This document shows positions 35,074 to 44,220 of a stretch of 64,000 nt of DNA, one piece after another. The notes below the pieces were generated by a model, which had not been told where the DNA came from, did not search any database, and saw only the letters and a program-made list of their open reading frames with translations. This DNA is from Posidoniimonas polymericola (GTDB lineage Bacteria > Planctomycetota > Planctomycetia > Pirellulales > Lacipirellulaceae): assembly GCF_007859935.1 (NCBI RefSeq), contig NZ_SJPO01000001.1:682001-746000 (forward strand), read 5' to 3'. A program made the position numbers and the translations under genes. Position 1 is the first letter of the stretch. Each line of letters starts with the position of its first letter.

Positions 35074-37665
35074 ATGGCCAGCAGGCACACTTCCAAGTCA
35101 ACCAGCAACCGCAGCGCCCGCCTCGCGATTGAGGGGCTCGAGGACCGGCGCTTGCTTGCCATCGCCTGGGCCAACGCCGACCCCATCGCCAACGGATTTG
35201 ATGCCGAGTACGGCGCCCAGGCCGATCTGGCGACCGCGATTGTTCGCCGGGCCATCGGCGATTGGGAGCGTTCGATCACCAGCTTCAACTACGCGGTCGA
35301 CGACGACGCCGACCCCAACAACAACCTCGACGACACCTTCACGCTGACGCTCAGCGCCGGGGCCGTCAGCGGCGGGATCGGCGTCACCTCGAGCATCACC
35401 TACGGCGCCGACCTGCGTCCGCACGAGGCGACCATCACCATCGACGACGACGCGGGCGGCGACGGCTGGTACTTCGACGCCACGCCCCTCGACGACGCCG
35501 AGTTCTCCGCGGCCGTAGCGCCGTTCGAGGCGAACTTCGTGGACGCCAGCACCGCCGGGCAGGCCGCCGTGCGCGACTTCTACCGCACGGTGGTTCACGA
35601 GATCGGCCACGCGGTCGGCATCGGCCTAGTCAATGTCGCGGCGCTCGAGGGCGGCGTGTACCCCTACTTCGACGCCTACGCCAACCCGGTGACCAATCCG
35701 AACTCGACCAACACCAGCGACACAATCCTCGGCTCGCTGACCCACCGCGGGATCGACCAGGACAACAACCTGCGGCTGGTCTCTGACCCCGACGGCACGC
35801 CGGGCAGCGGCGACGAGATCTACGCCGTCAACGAGCTATGGGAGTACAGCCTGGCGGGCGGCGGGACGATCACGTTCACCGAGGCCGACGGCGGGCACCT
35901 CTACAACGGCGCACCCGACCCCAACCACACCAGTATCGCCGTCCACGAGCACGACCTGATGAATCCCGGTGCGGCGGCCGCCGGCTCGCCGGTCGCCGTG
36001 TCGCGACAGTTCATCTCCGACACCAACCTCGACCTGCTGGCCGACGCCTTCGGCTACGCGACCAGCGCGCCGGCGGGGTCGCAGGACATCAACGCCGACC
36101 AGTTCACCGCGGGCGCCGCCCAGATCAGCTTCGAGCAGCAAGCCGGCACGCTCCTGGTGCAGGGGCTGCACTGGGACCCGACCGCCAGCTCGGCCACCCA
36201 CGTGGACGACACGATCTCGATCACCCAGGTGGGCGGCGACATCCGCGTGGAGGTCTCCTACACGCTCGACAGTGGCGATTCCTACACCTTCACCCGCGAC
36301 ATTGAGGAGTCTCGGGTGCGCCAGATCATTGTCGCCGGGGGCGGGGGGGCCGACAGCATCACCATCGCCACGGGCCTGGCCGACATCACCCACGAGGTCG
36401 ACTACGTCGTGACCAGCAATCAGGACGCCGACGACAATGGCGCGTTGGGCGACGGCGAGATCGACCTCGACACGACCCTCGGCGGCGCGCAGGTCACGCT
36501 CCGCTCCGCGGTGCGGGACGCCAACAGCCTCGGCTCGGCGGCGTCGGTCTACCTGCCGCCCAGCCCGCACGCCTACGTGCTGACCCTCACCGGCACAGAG
36601 GCCGGAACCGCCGCTTTCAACGACCTCGACATCGATGAGGACATCGCCATCTACGGCGCCGGCGCCGGCCTGAGCGTGATCGACGCCTCCGGTGTGAGCG
36701 ACCGCGTGCTGTCCGTCAAGAATGGGTCGTCGCTCACGCTGCACGGGCTGACCCTCACCGGCGGCTCCGCGTCCGGCAACGGTGGCGGTGTGCTGGTGGA
36801 CACCGGCGGCGATCTCGCCCTCGATGGGGTCGCGGTCGTCGACAATTCGGCAACCGGTAGCGGTGGTGGGGTCTTCGTGCACGGGTACCCAGGGTCGAGC
36901 TCCGCCGACATCCAGAACAGCGTGTTCACTGCCAACTCCGCGGGGCAGTTCGGCGGCGGCGTGATGGGATCGCAGTCGGGCGCGACGATCACGGTGGGCG
37001 CTACCGTGCTCGCGGGCAACACGGCCGTCTTCGGCGGGCCCAACTTCTACCTTGTCGGCGGCGCTGCCGGCACGAACGACGGCGACAACCTGGTGGGGAC
37101 CTACAGCGGCACGTTCTTCAATACTTCCGCGGGGGACACCGTCAACGGCACGCCGGACTACATCGTGACCAGCGTCGCCGACCAGTACGACAGCAGCGAC
37201 GACTTCTACGCCTTCTCGCTCCGCGAGGCGATCGACGCGGCCAACGGCGTTAGCGGCGCCGACGAGATCTGGCTCCCCGCCTGGGACTACCTGCTGACCA
37301 TCCAACGCACCTCGCAGCACGACAACCTGCAGCCGACCGACACCGACGCCGCCTTCGGGGACCTCGATGTCTGGGGGAGCCTGACGATCAGCCGAGCCGG
37401 AGCCCTCACGAAATCGGTCCGCTGGGCCGACTCGACCCACACCGACAAGACGTTCGAGCTCCTCGGCGACTACAACGATGACCACGTCGTCGACGGCGCC
37501 GACTACACGATCTACCGGGCGAACAAGTACAACACCGGGACCGACCCCGACGAGTGGGAGAACCTGCCCGGCGACGCCAACGACGACGACACCGTCGACT
37601 CGTCGGACCACGCCATCTGGACCAGCAACTACGGGGCGACGCTGACGCTAAACGACGTGTCGTAG
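35074..37665 (+). CDS. Secreted LEPR-XLL protein with protease-like and beta-helix regions
   Basis: An 863-residue protein. The N-terminus carries the planctomycete LEPR-XLL signal (GLEDRRLLAI at 21-30). Residues 35-340 look like a metzincin-type region with HEIGH at 175-179, but the third zinc-ligand position (185) is Leu instead of His, and a possible Met-turn (HEHDLMNPG) lies downstream. Residues 600-760 form repeat units rich in NGGG/SGGGV, typical of a parallel beta-helix. The last 70 residues are two dockerin-like calcium repeats (GDYNDDHVVDGADY, GDANDDDTVDSSDH). It may bind or cleave extracellular polymers; catalysis is doubtful. ATG 35074 fits LEPR-XLL proteins. Confidence 0.72.
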   Translation: MASRHTSKSTSNRSARLAIEGLEDRRLLAIAWANADPIANGFDAEYGAQADLATAIVRRAIGDWERSITSFNYAVDDDADPNNNLDDTFTLTLSAGAVSGGIGVTSSITYGADLRPHEATITIDDDAGGDGWYFDATPLDDAEFSAAVAPFEANFVDASTAGQAAVRDFYRTVVHEIGHAVGIGLVNVAALEGGVYPYFDAYANPVTNPNSTNTSDTILGSLTHRGIDQDNNLRLVSDPDGTPGSGDEIYAVNELWEYSLAGGGTITFTEADGGHLYNGAPDPNHTSIAVHEHDLMNPGAAAAGSPVAVSRQFISDTNLDLLADAFGYATSAPAGSQDINADQFTAGAAQISFEQQAGTLLVQGLHWDPTASSATHVDDTISITQVGGDIRVEVSYTLDSGDSYTFTRDIEESRVRQIIVAGGGGADSITIATGLADITHEVDYVVTSNQDADDNGALGDGEIDLDTTLGGAQVTLRSAVRDANSLGSAASVYLPPSPHAYVLTLTGTEAGTAAFNDLDIDEDIAIYGAGAGLSVIDASGVSDRVLSVKNGSSLTLHGLTLTGGSASGNGGGVLVDTGGDLALDGVAVVDNSATGSGGGVFVHGYPGSSSADIQNSVFTANSAGQFGGGVMGSQSGATITVGATVLAGNTAVFGGPNFYLVGGAAGTNDGDNLVGTYSGTFFNTSAGDTVNGTPDYIVTSVADQYDSSDDFYAFSLREAIDAANGVSGADEIWLPAWDYLLTIQRTSQHDNLQPTDTDAAFGDLDVWGSLTISRAGALTKSVRWADSTHTDKTFELLGDYNDDHVVDGADYTIYRANKYNTGTDPDEWENLPGDANDDDTVDSSDHAIWTSNYGATLTLNDVS

Positions 37666-37689
37666 CCGGGCAGACCACTGGAGGTTCTG

Positions 37690-39948
37690 CTAGACGAGGC
37701 CCCAGCGCTTGCGCAACCACCACTCGACCGAGAGCAGCGCGACCAAGAGCAGGAAGAACGGCCAGGTATCCCAGTAGGTGACCCGCGCCACGACCTCCTC
37801 CAGCACCTCCGGGTCGGCGGCGGCCAGCTCGGCCAGCAGGTCCGGCAGCTCCTCGGGCGCGAGCGAGCGGCCGCCGGCTTGTTCGGTGATCTGGGCCAGC
37901 TGCGCGAGCACCGCCGGCTCGGCGCCGGGCTGGTCGAGCTCGACATCGTTGTCCGGCGCGGTGAACCGCGCCTGGGCCGAGCCGATCACTGTGCCCGACT
38001 GTCTGCCAGTGGCGGTCACGAGGTAGTCGCCGGCCAGGTCAATCTCGCGGAACACGCCTGCCCCGCCGTTCTCCCCGGCCGGTATCGGCACGGTCCGGGT
38101 GTCGCCGTTGGGCCGCCTGACGGTGACCTCGAGTTCGACCGGCGCCGAGTTGCCCTCGGCCGGGTTGGCGCCAACGGTGATCTCGAGCGGGGCGCCGCGG
38201 GCGACGCGACGCGACGCGAGCTCGACCCACACCGGGTTTTTCTTGGAGTCGTCCTTCTGGGCGAGCCACAGGATGGCCTGCCGCCAGAAGCGGCGGTGGG
38301 CCTCGCCCTGGCCGGCCATCACCCACCGCCAGGTGCTGTCTCCGGCGAAGGCGAGCGACCGCCCCGCCCCCGGCTGGCTCGCGACCAACAGCGGCGCGCC
38401 GTCGTGCTCGGGGTCCTCGGCCAATACCTGCGCGTTCGGCTTGAGCGTCCGCTGCACGAAGCGATTGGCGCCGGTCATCGGCGGCAGGGCGTCCCACGCG
38501 TCGGCGGCGTTAGGGGCGATCTGCATGATCGGGTGCCGCACACCGAACGGCCGCGCCGGACGCATCCGCACCGGGTCGGCCAGGTGCATGTCGGTCCGCA
38601 GCGGCTCGCCGAAGCGTTGCCGCTCCAGCCGCCCCGGCGTGACCGGCAGCACGGGCGTCAGCGGGCTGCTGTCATGACCGCCGGGGCCGAAGCTGTGGTG
38701 GCCGCCGGTCATCATCAGGCCCGCGCCCTGGCGGACGCACTCGGCGATCTCCTCCCAGGTGGCGGCGTCGAGCGCGTCGGCGTCGACGTCGTCCAGCAGG
38801 TAGACGTCGTAGTCGTTGGCGTCCAGCAGCCGCGTCAGGCTCTCCCGCTCGGGGTCGTAGTCGAGCTTGCGGCGGGTCACGACGATGTCGGGCGAGGCCG
38901 CCAGCGAGCCGCGGACAAACCGCTGCTCGACACCGGGCTCGCCGCCGATCCGCTTGGCGCCGGTCAGGTACAGCACCCTGACGCCCCCCTCGCGGACGGT
39001 GACGAAGGTCGCCTGCGCGTTGTTGCTGGTCAGCACCTCGCCCGGCTGAGCCTCGATCCGCAGCTGCACCTTCTGCTCGCCGAGCCGGCTCGGCGTGTGC
39101 TGCAGGCTGATTGGGTACTCGGCCGCCGCGGGGCCGGCGGTAATCTGCGTGGCGTCGACCACCTGCAGTTGGCCGTTCTCGTCCTCCCACTGCAGCTGCA
39201 CGGTGAGCGTCTGGTTGGGGTAGCCGTCGACCCGCAGCCGGCCGGTGACCCGGGTCGGCGTGTTGGCGAACACCGAGTTGCTCGCCAGCAGGTCGTCGAT
39301 CGCCACGTCCGACCGCGCGCCGCCGGCGGGCGAGCCGAACGCAAACGGGAAGATCGGCGTCCCCTCGAGCGCGTACCGCCTGGCGGCCACCTGCGGCGCC
39401 AGGTCCGACGGCGGCACGGCCCGCTGGGCGCCGTCGCTCAGCAGCACCACGCCGAGCAGCCGCTCGGAGGCCTCGTTCTCAAGCAGCTCGGCGAGCGACT
39501 TGCCGAGCGCGGTGCCGTCGCCGTTAGGAGTCACGCCCCTGAGGGCGTCGGCTCCGGCCGCCGGCCGCAGCGACTGGTCGAATGTGTAGTACTCCAGGTC
39601 GTGGTCGCGGCCGAGCTGCTCGAGCGACCCCCGCGACTGGTTCAGCAGCTCCATCGCCGACGCCCACCGCGACTTGCCGCCGAGTGAGTCCTCGACCGTC
39701 ATGCTGCGCGACGAGTCGACCAGCACCAAGAGCGCCGAGCGGAGCACCTCGGTCTGCGTGCGGACCACCTCGGGCCGGAGCAGGGCGAACAGCAGCATCA
39801 AGCAGGCCGCGATCCGCAACGCCGCCAGCGAGAGCCGCCGCCGCCGCGTGAGGGTCCCCCGCGGACGGACCGCGCACAGCCCCAGCAGCACCGCGGCGAT
39901 GATCGCCACGAGCCACGGTCCGCCGACGGGGTTGAGGGTCCAGGACAA
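37690..39948 (-). CDS. Membrane vWA protein with glutamine-amidotransferase-like domain
   Basis: A 752-residue protein with two N-terminal spans and one C-terminal span (TWPFFLLLVALLSVEWWL). A vWA domain begins near residue 70 with an intact MIDAS DxSxS (VDSSRSM). A later region (DVYLLDDVDADAL, QGAGLMMTGGHHSFG) resembles a class I glutamine-amidotransferase-like fold. It is the last gene of the leftward moxR cluster. Proteins of this kind accompany MoxR ATPases and are thought to act in envelope complex assembly, but no client is known. Confidence 0.78.
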   Translation of the reverse strand: MSWTLNPVGGPWLVAIIAAVLLGLCAVRPRGTLTRRRRLSLAALRIAACLMLLFALLRPEVVRTQTEVLRSALLVLVDSSRSMTVEDSLGGKSRWASAMELLNQSRGSLEQLGRDHDLEYYTFDQSLRPAAGADALRGVTPNGDGTALGKSLAELLENEASERLLGVVLLSDGAQRAVPPSDLAPQVAARRYALEGTPIFPFAFGSPAGGARSDVAIDDLLASNSVFANTPTRVTGRLRVDGYPNQTLTVQLQWEDENGQLQVVDATQITAGPAAAEYPISLQHTPSRLGEQKVQLRIEAQPGEVLTSNNAQATFVTVREGGVRVLYLTGAKRIGGEPGVEQRFVRGSLAASPDIVVTRRKLDYDPERESLTRLLDANDYDVYLLDDVDADALDAATWEEIAECVRQGAGLMMTGGHHSFGPGGHDSSPLTPVLPVTPGRLERQRFGEPLRTDMHLADPVRMRPARPFGVRHPIMQIAPNAADAWDALPPMTGANRFVQRTLKPNAQVLAEDPEHDGAPLLVASQPGAGRSLAFAGDSTWRWVMAGQGEAHRRFWRQAILWLAQKDDSKKNPVWVELASRRVARGAPLEITVGANPAEGNSAPVELEVTVRRPNGDTRTVPIPAGENGGAGVFREIDLAGDYLVTATGRQSGTVIGSAQARFTAPDNDVELDQPGAEPAVLAQLAQITEQAGGRSLAPEELPDLLAELAAADPEVLEEVVARVTYWDTWPFFLLLVALLSVEWWLRKRWGLV

Positions 39949-39984
39949 GGTTCGCAGTGGAGTGGGATTAGAGGCTAGTTAGGC

Positions 39985-40240
39985 GTGAAGGAGGTTGGCC
40001 ACAAAAAGGCACGAAAGAGCACAAGAGGATGGTGTTGGTTCGCGAGTCGAAAAACGGGGACTGGCTCGCCGCTTCGGGCTCTCGTGCCCTTAGATCTTCG
40101 CTTGCCGCGGCGTGCCTGTCCCTTTTTTTCGACGGACCTCAGGCGGGCGCCGCTCGAAAAGGGAAAAGGCACACGACCGCCGTCGGGTTCTTGCCCGGGC
40201 GAGGGCTCGCTCGACGGTCGAGAGCCAGTCCCCATTTCAA
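39985..40240. repeat. Repeats of families D' and A between BatA and vWA genes
   Basis: It begins with GGCCACAAAAAGGCACGAAAG (family D'), then a complete four-block family A unit: GGGGACTGGCTCG (40056-40068), CGTGCCTGTCCC (40111-40122), GGGAAAAGGCAC (40161-40172) and GAGCCAGTCCCC (40222-40233). Block order and spacing match the element inside epmA. No gene is supported in 39949-40286. Confidence 0.75.
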
Positions 40241-40286
40241 GCTCACGCGACTTTGTTTCGTAGAGTTTCATTGCGAGCCACAATCC

Positions 40287-42425
40287 TTACTGGTCAACCG
40301 GGTCGTCGTAGAACCGGTTGGCGACAAAATGCTCGGCGGCCAGGGCGATCACGGCCAGCATGATCAGCCACGGGTACAGCTCACGCCCGACGCGGCCGAT
40401 GTCGACCTGCTCGGCCAGGTCGGCCTCGCCGGCGGCTAACCGGTAGCGTCCCTCCGGCAGGGCGGCGGCGATCTGCTCGTCGGTGACGCGCTGGAGTTGG
40501 CCGACTTCGGCAGGCGCAGAGACCGAGAACCCGGCGTCGAGTCGCTCGTCGCCTCCGCCGGCCTGCAGCCGGTAGTTGCCAGGGTCTTCGGTCATGCCGA
40601 TGGCGGCCTCGCTCTGGGCGGCGGGCAGCGTCTGGCGGATGGAGTCGCCGCCCGGCAGCCGCAGCACGTAGCTGGTGGCGCCGGCCGCGTCGCCTAGGGG
40701 GACGATGGCGGTCTCGCCCGGCCGGTAGACGCGGCGGGTGTCGGCCGCGCCGCACAGGTAGCTCCCCATACTGTCGACCAACGCCAGGAACGGCCACGGG
40801 TCGACGCCGGTCGGCAGCAGGTTCCAAGGCTGGCCGTTCGAGGGTCCCGACGAAGGATCAGAGAGTGGCGTCGTGACCGTCAACGCCACGCCGCGGTCGA
40901 GCCGACGCTCGACAATCGCCGGCTCGCCGTTGGCGTAGCCGGCGACTACGACCGCCTCGGGACTCAGCTCGCCGAGGCTCCAGTACTCGAAGACCGGGAA
41001 CTGCGGCCACGGGATCGACTCGGCGAAATCGGCCAGCGGCGCGATCGCCGGGTGGCTGTACGAGCGGGGGCGGAGGTAGGTCTCGTCGCGAGACTTCCAG
41101 CGGAACTCGCCCGGCAACAGCTGCTGCGCGTCGGCCGAGTTGAGCCGGGCCAGCTCCGAGTTGCGGCCGAGGGCGATTGCTAGGGAGCCGCCGCGGCTCA
41201 CATAGTTGGCCAACGTCCGCCACGACCCGCTGGTCAAGGGCGGCGGGTCGAGCAGCAGAGCTGCGCGGTAGTCTTGCAGCTTCGACGGCCACTTGCCCGA
41301 GAACGCATCGACGTCCACCTCGTACGCCTGGGCGGGGCCGGCCGCGGTCAGCGCCTCGCGGACAAACACCGGGTCGGCGGGCGGGGCGGCGAGCAGCAGC
41401 ACGCGGCGCGGCGGCTCGACGCTGACGGTGAAGTACTGAGTGTCGTCGGCCGGCAGCGGGTCGCCGCCGACCACGCGGACGTAGCCCTGGTGCACGCCCT
41501 CGGTGAGCGACGCGACCGAGAACTCGACCTGCTGCTGCGGCGAGTCGATCGTGACGAGCTGCTCGCCGCGTTTCTCGGGCCTGCTCTGGGAGTCGCTCTG
41601 GCCGTCGATCCACAGCTCTACGGTTACTGGCTTGTCGGGCTGCTTGCCAACCGAGGCGAGCGTCGCCTCGAGCCCGAGCGTCTGCCCAACCGCCAGCGTC
41701 GACGCCGACAGCTCCAGCCGCGGGATGCCAACGTTCACAGGGTTATCGACGCCAACATCGGCGATGTAGAGCGTTGCCTTGGGGTGCTCTTCGAGCGACT
41801 GTGCGAGCGACTCCAGCGCGGCCGAGTCGAGCGCCCCGCGGCTGCGGTCGGTAAACAGGAACACCTCCTGCCGTTGGGCGCCTGCCTGCGCAAGTGCAGC
41901 GAGCGCCGACCGCGTGGTCGCCGCCAGGCCGCGATCTCGCGAGGCGGCCCGCACGCGGTTGGCCCGCAGCCTGGCGCCTTCGCGATCGAGCAGCCGCCCC
42001 GGGCTGGTCGACCCGGTGTCGGCCACCACGACCTGCCCGTCGGCCGGCAGCCGGCCGAGCAGCCAGTCGGCCAGGTTCTTGGCGGCGGCGAGCCTCGTCT
42101 GGTTCTCGCTGCGGTACGCCATCCGCGGCGAGTTGTCGATCACCAACGCCGCCGCCGAAGAGCCTCCGCTCCCTTCCAGTCCCGAACCCTGCAGCACGGG
42201 CCGCGCGAGCGCGAACGCCAGCAGCGCGATCCCCGCGCAACGCAGCAGCAGCAGGATCAAGTGCCGCAGCTTCAGCTTGGTCTGATTGACCGACCGCCGC
42301 TTCATCACAAACCGGAGCGCTGGGAACATCAGCTGCTGCGGCTTGCGGCGCATGACCAGGTGCAGCACGATCGGGATGGCGATCAGTGCGGCTCCGGCGG
42401 TCAGGAGTGGAGTGAGGAAGGTCAT
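40287..42425 (-). CDS. BatA-domain membrane protein with degenerate vWA
   Basis: A 712-residue protein. The N-terminus carries the BatA/aerotolerance regulator pattern (FLTPLLTAGAALIAIPIVLH, HLVMRRKPQQLMFPALRF) with two spans, and a further span lies near the C-terminus (LYPWLIMLAVIALAAEHFV). The vWA-like region keeps the Asp but has lost the serine pair (DNSPRM), so metal binding is doubtful. It lies between the DUF58 and vWA genes in the moxR cluster and probably forms part of the same membrane complex. Confidence 0.8.
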   Translation of the reverse strand: MTFLTPLLTAGAALIAIPIVLHLVMRRKPQQLMFPALRFVMKRRSVNQTKLKLRHLILLLLRCAGIALLAFALARPVLQGSGLEGSGGSSAAALVIDNSPRMAYRSENQTRLAAAKNLADWLLGRLPADGQVVVADTGSTSPGRLLDREGARLRANRVRAASRDRGLAATTRSALAALAQAGAQRQEVFLFTDRSRGALDSAALESLAQSLEEHPKATLYIADVGVDNPVNVGIPRLELSASTLAVGQTLGLEATLASVGKQPDKPVTVELWIDGQSDSQSRPEKRGEQLVTIDSPQQQVEFSVASLTEGVHQGYVRVVGGDPLPADDTQYFTVSVEPPRRVLLLAAPPADPVFVREALTAAGPAQAYEVDVDAFSGKWPSKLQDYRAALLLDPPPLTSGSWRTLANYVSRGGSLAIALGRNSELARLNSADAQQLLPGEFRWKSRDETYLRPRSYSHPAIAPLADFAESIPWPQFPVFEYWSLGELSPEAVVVAGYANGEPAIVERRLDRGVALTVTTPLSDPSSGPSNGQPWNLLPTGVDPWPFLALVDSMGSYLCGAADTRRVYRPGETAIVPLGDAAGATSYVLRLPGGDSIRQTLPAAQSEAAIGMTEDPGNYRLQAGGGDERLDAGFSVSAPAEVGQLQRVTDEQIAAALPEGRYRLAAGEADLAEQVDIGRVGRELYPWLIMLAVIALAAEHFVANRFYDDPVDQ

Positions 42426-42516
42426 CTGATTTCGGATTGGGGATTTCGGATTGCAGATTGGGTCCGAGGCCTCGTGCGTTCAATCCGCATTCCCAAATCC
42501 GCAATCCGCAATCTTC
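42426..42516. repeat. GGATT-rich inverted repeat, family G
   Basis: GATTTCGGATTGGGGATTTC and related units face CAATCCGCATTCCCAAATCC and CAATCCGCAATC in inverted orientation, filling the gap between the DUF58 and BatA genes. The G/A/T heptad style (GGATTGC) is like dispersed repeats known from several phyla. Confidence 0.6.
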
Positions 42517-43410
42517 TCACGCTCGTTGCCTCCGCGTCGCCAGGTACTCCGTCAGCGCTTTATCAAACGCCATGCTCGTGTCCAGCGGCACATAGTCGAT
42601 GCCGCTCTTAAAACACTCTTCGCGGTACGACTCGCGGAACGCGTTGATTTCTTCCAAGTAGTCGCGGCGGTAGCCGTCGGCGTCGATTTCGAGGCGTTGG
42701 CCGGTCTCGGGCTCTTCGAAGTCCACGAGGCCGTGGAACGGAAACTTCACTTCGGCCTCGTCGAGCACGTGGAACAAAATGACATCGTGCCCGCCGTGGC
42801 GGAGGCGGCGCAGGGCGGCGATGACCGGCTCGGGGTCGGTCAACAGGTCGCTGAAGACCATCACCAGGCTTGCGTGGCGGAGCATCGCGGCCAGCTGGAT
42901 CAGGCTGTTGCCGATGTCGGTCTCGCCCTCGGGCTTGAGGTTCGAGAGCAGCGACAAGATGGTGCCGATCTGCTGCCGCTTGCTCTTGGGGGGGAGCGAG
43001 CGGGTAATCTTCTTGCCAAACGTGACCAGGCCGACCGGGTCGTTCTGCAGGATCATCAGGTACGTGAGCGCCGCGGCCAGGCAGATGGCGTAGTCGAACT
43101 TAGTCAGCTCCTGCCGGTAGGTGTAGGCCATGCTGGCCGACAGGTCCATCGCCAGGTAGCCGGTGATGTTGGTCTCGGCCTCGAACTTCTTGACGTAGTA
43201 GCGGTCGGTCTTGGCGTAGGCGAGCCAGTCGATGTCCTTGGGGTCGTCGCCGGGCGTGTACTTGCGGTGCTCGCTGAACTCGACGCTGAACCCGTGGTAC
43301 GGGCTGGCGTGCATCCCCTGCAGGTACCCCTTCACAATGAACTGAGCGCGCAGGTCCAGCCGCTTGATCTGCTGGATAACTTCGGGCTTGAGGTACTTTT
43401 CGGAGGACAA
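42517..43410 (-). CDS. DUF58 domain protein
   Basis: A 297-residue cytoplasmic protein with the DUF58 signature EFSEHRKYTPGDDPKDIDW near residue 45 and a vWA-like second half (MDLSASMAYT gives a MIDAS-like DLSAS). DUF58 proteins are the usual partners of MoxR ATPases. It starts at a TTG with no better alternative. In related planctomycetes moxR directly precedes DUF58; here an extra gene framed by repeats sits between them. Confidence 0.88.
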   Translation of the reverse strand: MSSEKYLKPEVIQQIKRLDLRAQFIVKGYLQGMHASPYHGFSVEFSEHRKYTPGDDPKDIDWLAYAKTDRYYVKKFEAETNITGYLAMDLSASMAYTYRQELTKFDYAICLAAALTYLMILQNDPVGLVTFGKKITRSLPPKSKRQQIGTILSLLSNLKPEGETDIGNSLIQLAAMLRHASLVMVFSDLLTDPEPVIAALRRLRHGGHDVILFHVLDEAEVKFPFHGLVDFEEPETGQRLEIDADGYRRDYLEEINAFRESYREECFKSGIDYVPLDTSMAFDKALTEYLATRRQRA

Positions 43411-43452
43411 GCGAGCGAGGGCGGTCGGAGTTCAGGAAACGCGTGGGTGAAA

Positions 43453-43477
43453 TAGCCGGCGAGCTACGCCTCGGCGG
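43453..43477. repeat. Outer inverted repeat, left arm (family E)
   Basis: The 25 bases from TAGCCGGCGAGC to CTCGGCGG are a perfect reverse complement of 44191-44215. Together they bracket the extra gene between DUF58 and moxR. Confidence 0.85.
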
Positions 43478-43491
43478 GTTCGGGTTGGATT

Positions 43492-43521
43492 AACCACAGA
43501 GAGCACGGAGGTCACAGAGAG
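43492..43521. repeat. Inner repeat, left arm (family D)
   Basis: AACCACAGAGAGCACGGAGG followed by TCACAGAGAG. It is about 80 percent identical to the reverse complement of 44038-44070. It overlaps the last codons of the gene at 43512-44078. Confidence 0.7.
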
Positions 43522-44078
43522 ACTTCCGGTGAAAGTTGGCTTGGTGGGGGAATCGTCTTTCCTACGGCCTGAGAGAGTTGTTCGATTACGGCTAGCAGTT
43601 GATCTGGCTTTCCATGCTTTGCGTTCCGGAAGGGAATGTAGAACCGAAAAACCGCCGGCGTGCGCCAGGGCCTAAATACCATTGCAAGTGGGTTGTTCTG
43701 CTTGCTCCCTCCAAACCAGCGATAGAGAACAACAGGCAGCGAGGCCTTTGCCCACCTCTTGCTCTCCGAGCAGTTCAGGTGTTGGCTTCGCTTGTCAAGA
43801 ATCGGAATGACGGTTTCTTTGAAATACGACTCCCAGTAGGGGCTGTTTGAGAAGACGATCAAGGTGTCTCGGCCGGTCGCGACCCCGTAGACCCAAGCGA
43901 CCAGCAGAAGCAACGCGGATCCGATGCACCAGCAAAGCAAACCAACGAGGGCTAACGCGATGAGGAGTGGCGATATCGCTATGACGAGTGCCACACCCAG
44001 CACTCTAGTTCCAGTTCTCTTTACGATGTTTATCTTGATCCTCCTCCGTGTCCTCCGTGAACTCTGTGGTTCATCCAA
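43512..44078 (-). CDS. Hypothetical two-span membrane protein framed by inverted repeats
   Basis: A 188-residue protein. The first 13 residues (DEPQSSRRTRRR) are translated from a family D repeat. Two membrane spans follow (VLGVALVIAISPLLIALALV and CWCIGSALLLLVAWVYGVA), then a soluble domain with NSPYWESYF, LNCSESKRWAKASLP, NPLAMVFRPW and FRFYIPFRNAKHGKP, a pattern I recall from uncharacterised proteins in many phyla. The start is TTG 44078 or a GTG within the first span. GC content is lower than the neighbours. It interrupts moxR and DUF58 and lies within two nested inverted repeats, suggesting acquisition as a unit. Confidence 0.65.
   Translation of the reverse strand: MDEPQSSRRTRRRIKINIVKRTGTRVLGVALVIAISPLLIALALVGLLCWCIGSALLLLVAWVYGVATGRDTLIVFSNSPYWESYFKETVIPILDKRSQHLNCSESKRWAKASLPVVLYRWFGGSKQNNPLAMVFRPWRTPAVFRFYIPFRNAKHGKPDQLLAVIEQLSQAVGKTIPPPSQLSPEVSL
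44038..44075. repeat. Inner repeat, right arm (family D)
   Basis: CTCCTCCGTGTCCTCCGTGA followed by ACTCTGTGGTT. This is the inverted counterpart of 43492-43521 and forms the 5' end of the extra gene's reading frame. Confidence 0.7.
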
Positions 44079-44146
44079 CTGACAGCCGTGGTGGAATCGC
44101 TAGTGGGGCTCCACGCCCTTTCAGGGCGTGCCAACCGGGCGCATTC

Positions 44147-44180
44147 CTTCTTGGTGTCCTTCGTGTCTTTGTGGTGACTT
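44147..44180. repeat. TCGTGTCTTTGTGG repeat, family D'
   Basis: CCTTCTTGGTGTCCTTCGTG followed by TCTTTGTGGTG. It is related in reverse complement to the CACAAAAAGGCACGAAAG block at 39990-40010. It lies just outside the inner repeats. Confidence 0.55.
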
Positions 44181-44190
44181 AAACCGTACA

Positions 44191-44215
44191 CCGCCGAGGC
44201 GTAGCTCGCCGGCTA
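44191..44215. repeat. Outer inverted repeat, right arm (family E)
   Basis: CCGCCGAGGCGTAGCTCGCC followed by GGCTA, a perfect 25-base reverse complement of 43453-43477. It ends five bases before the stop of moxR. Confidence 0.85.
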
Positions 44216-44220
44216 CTTAT

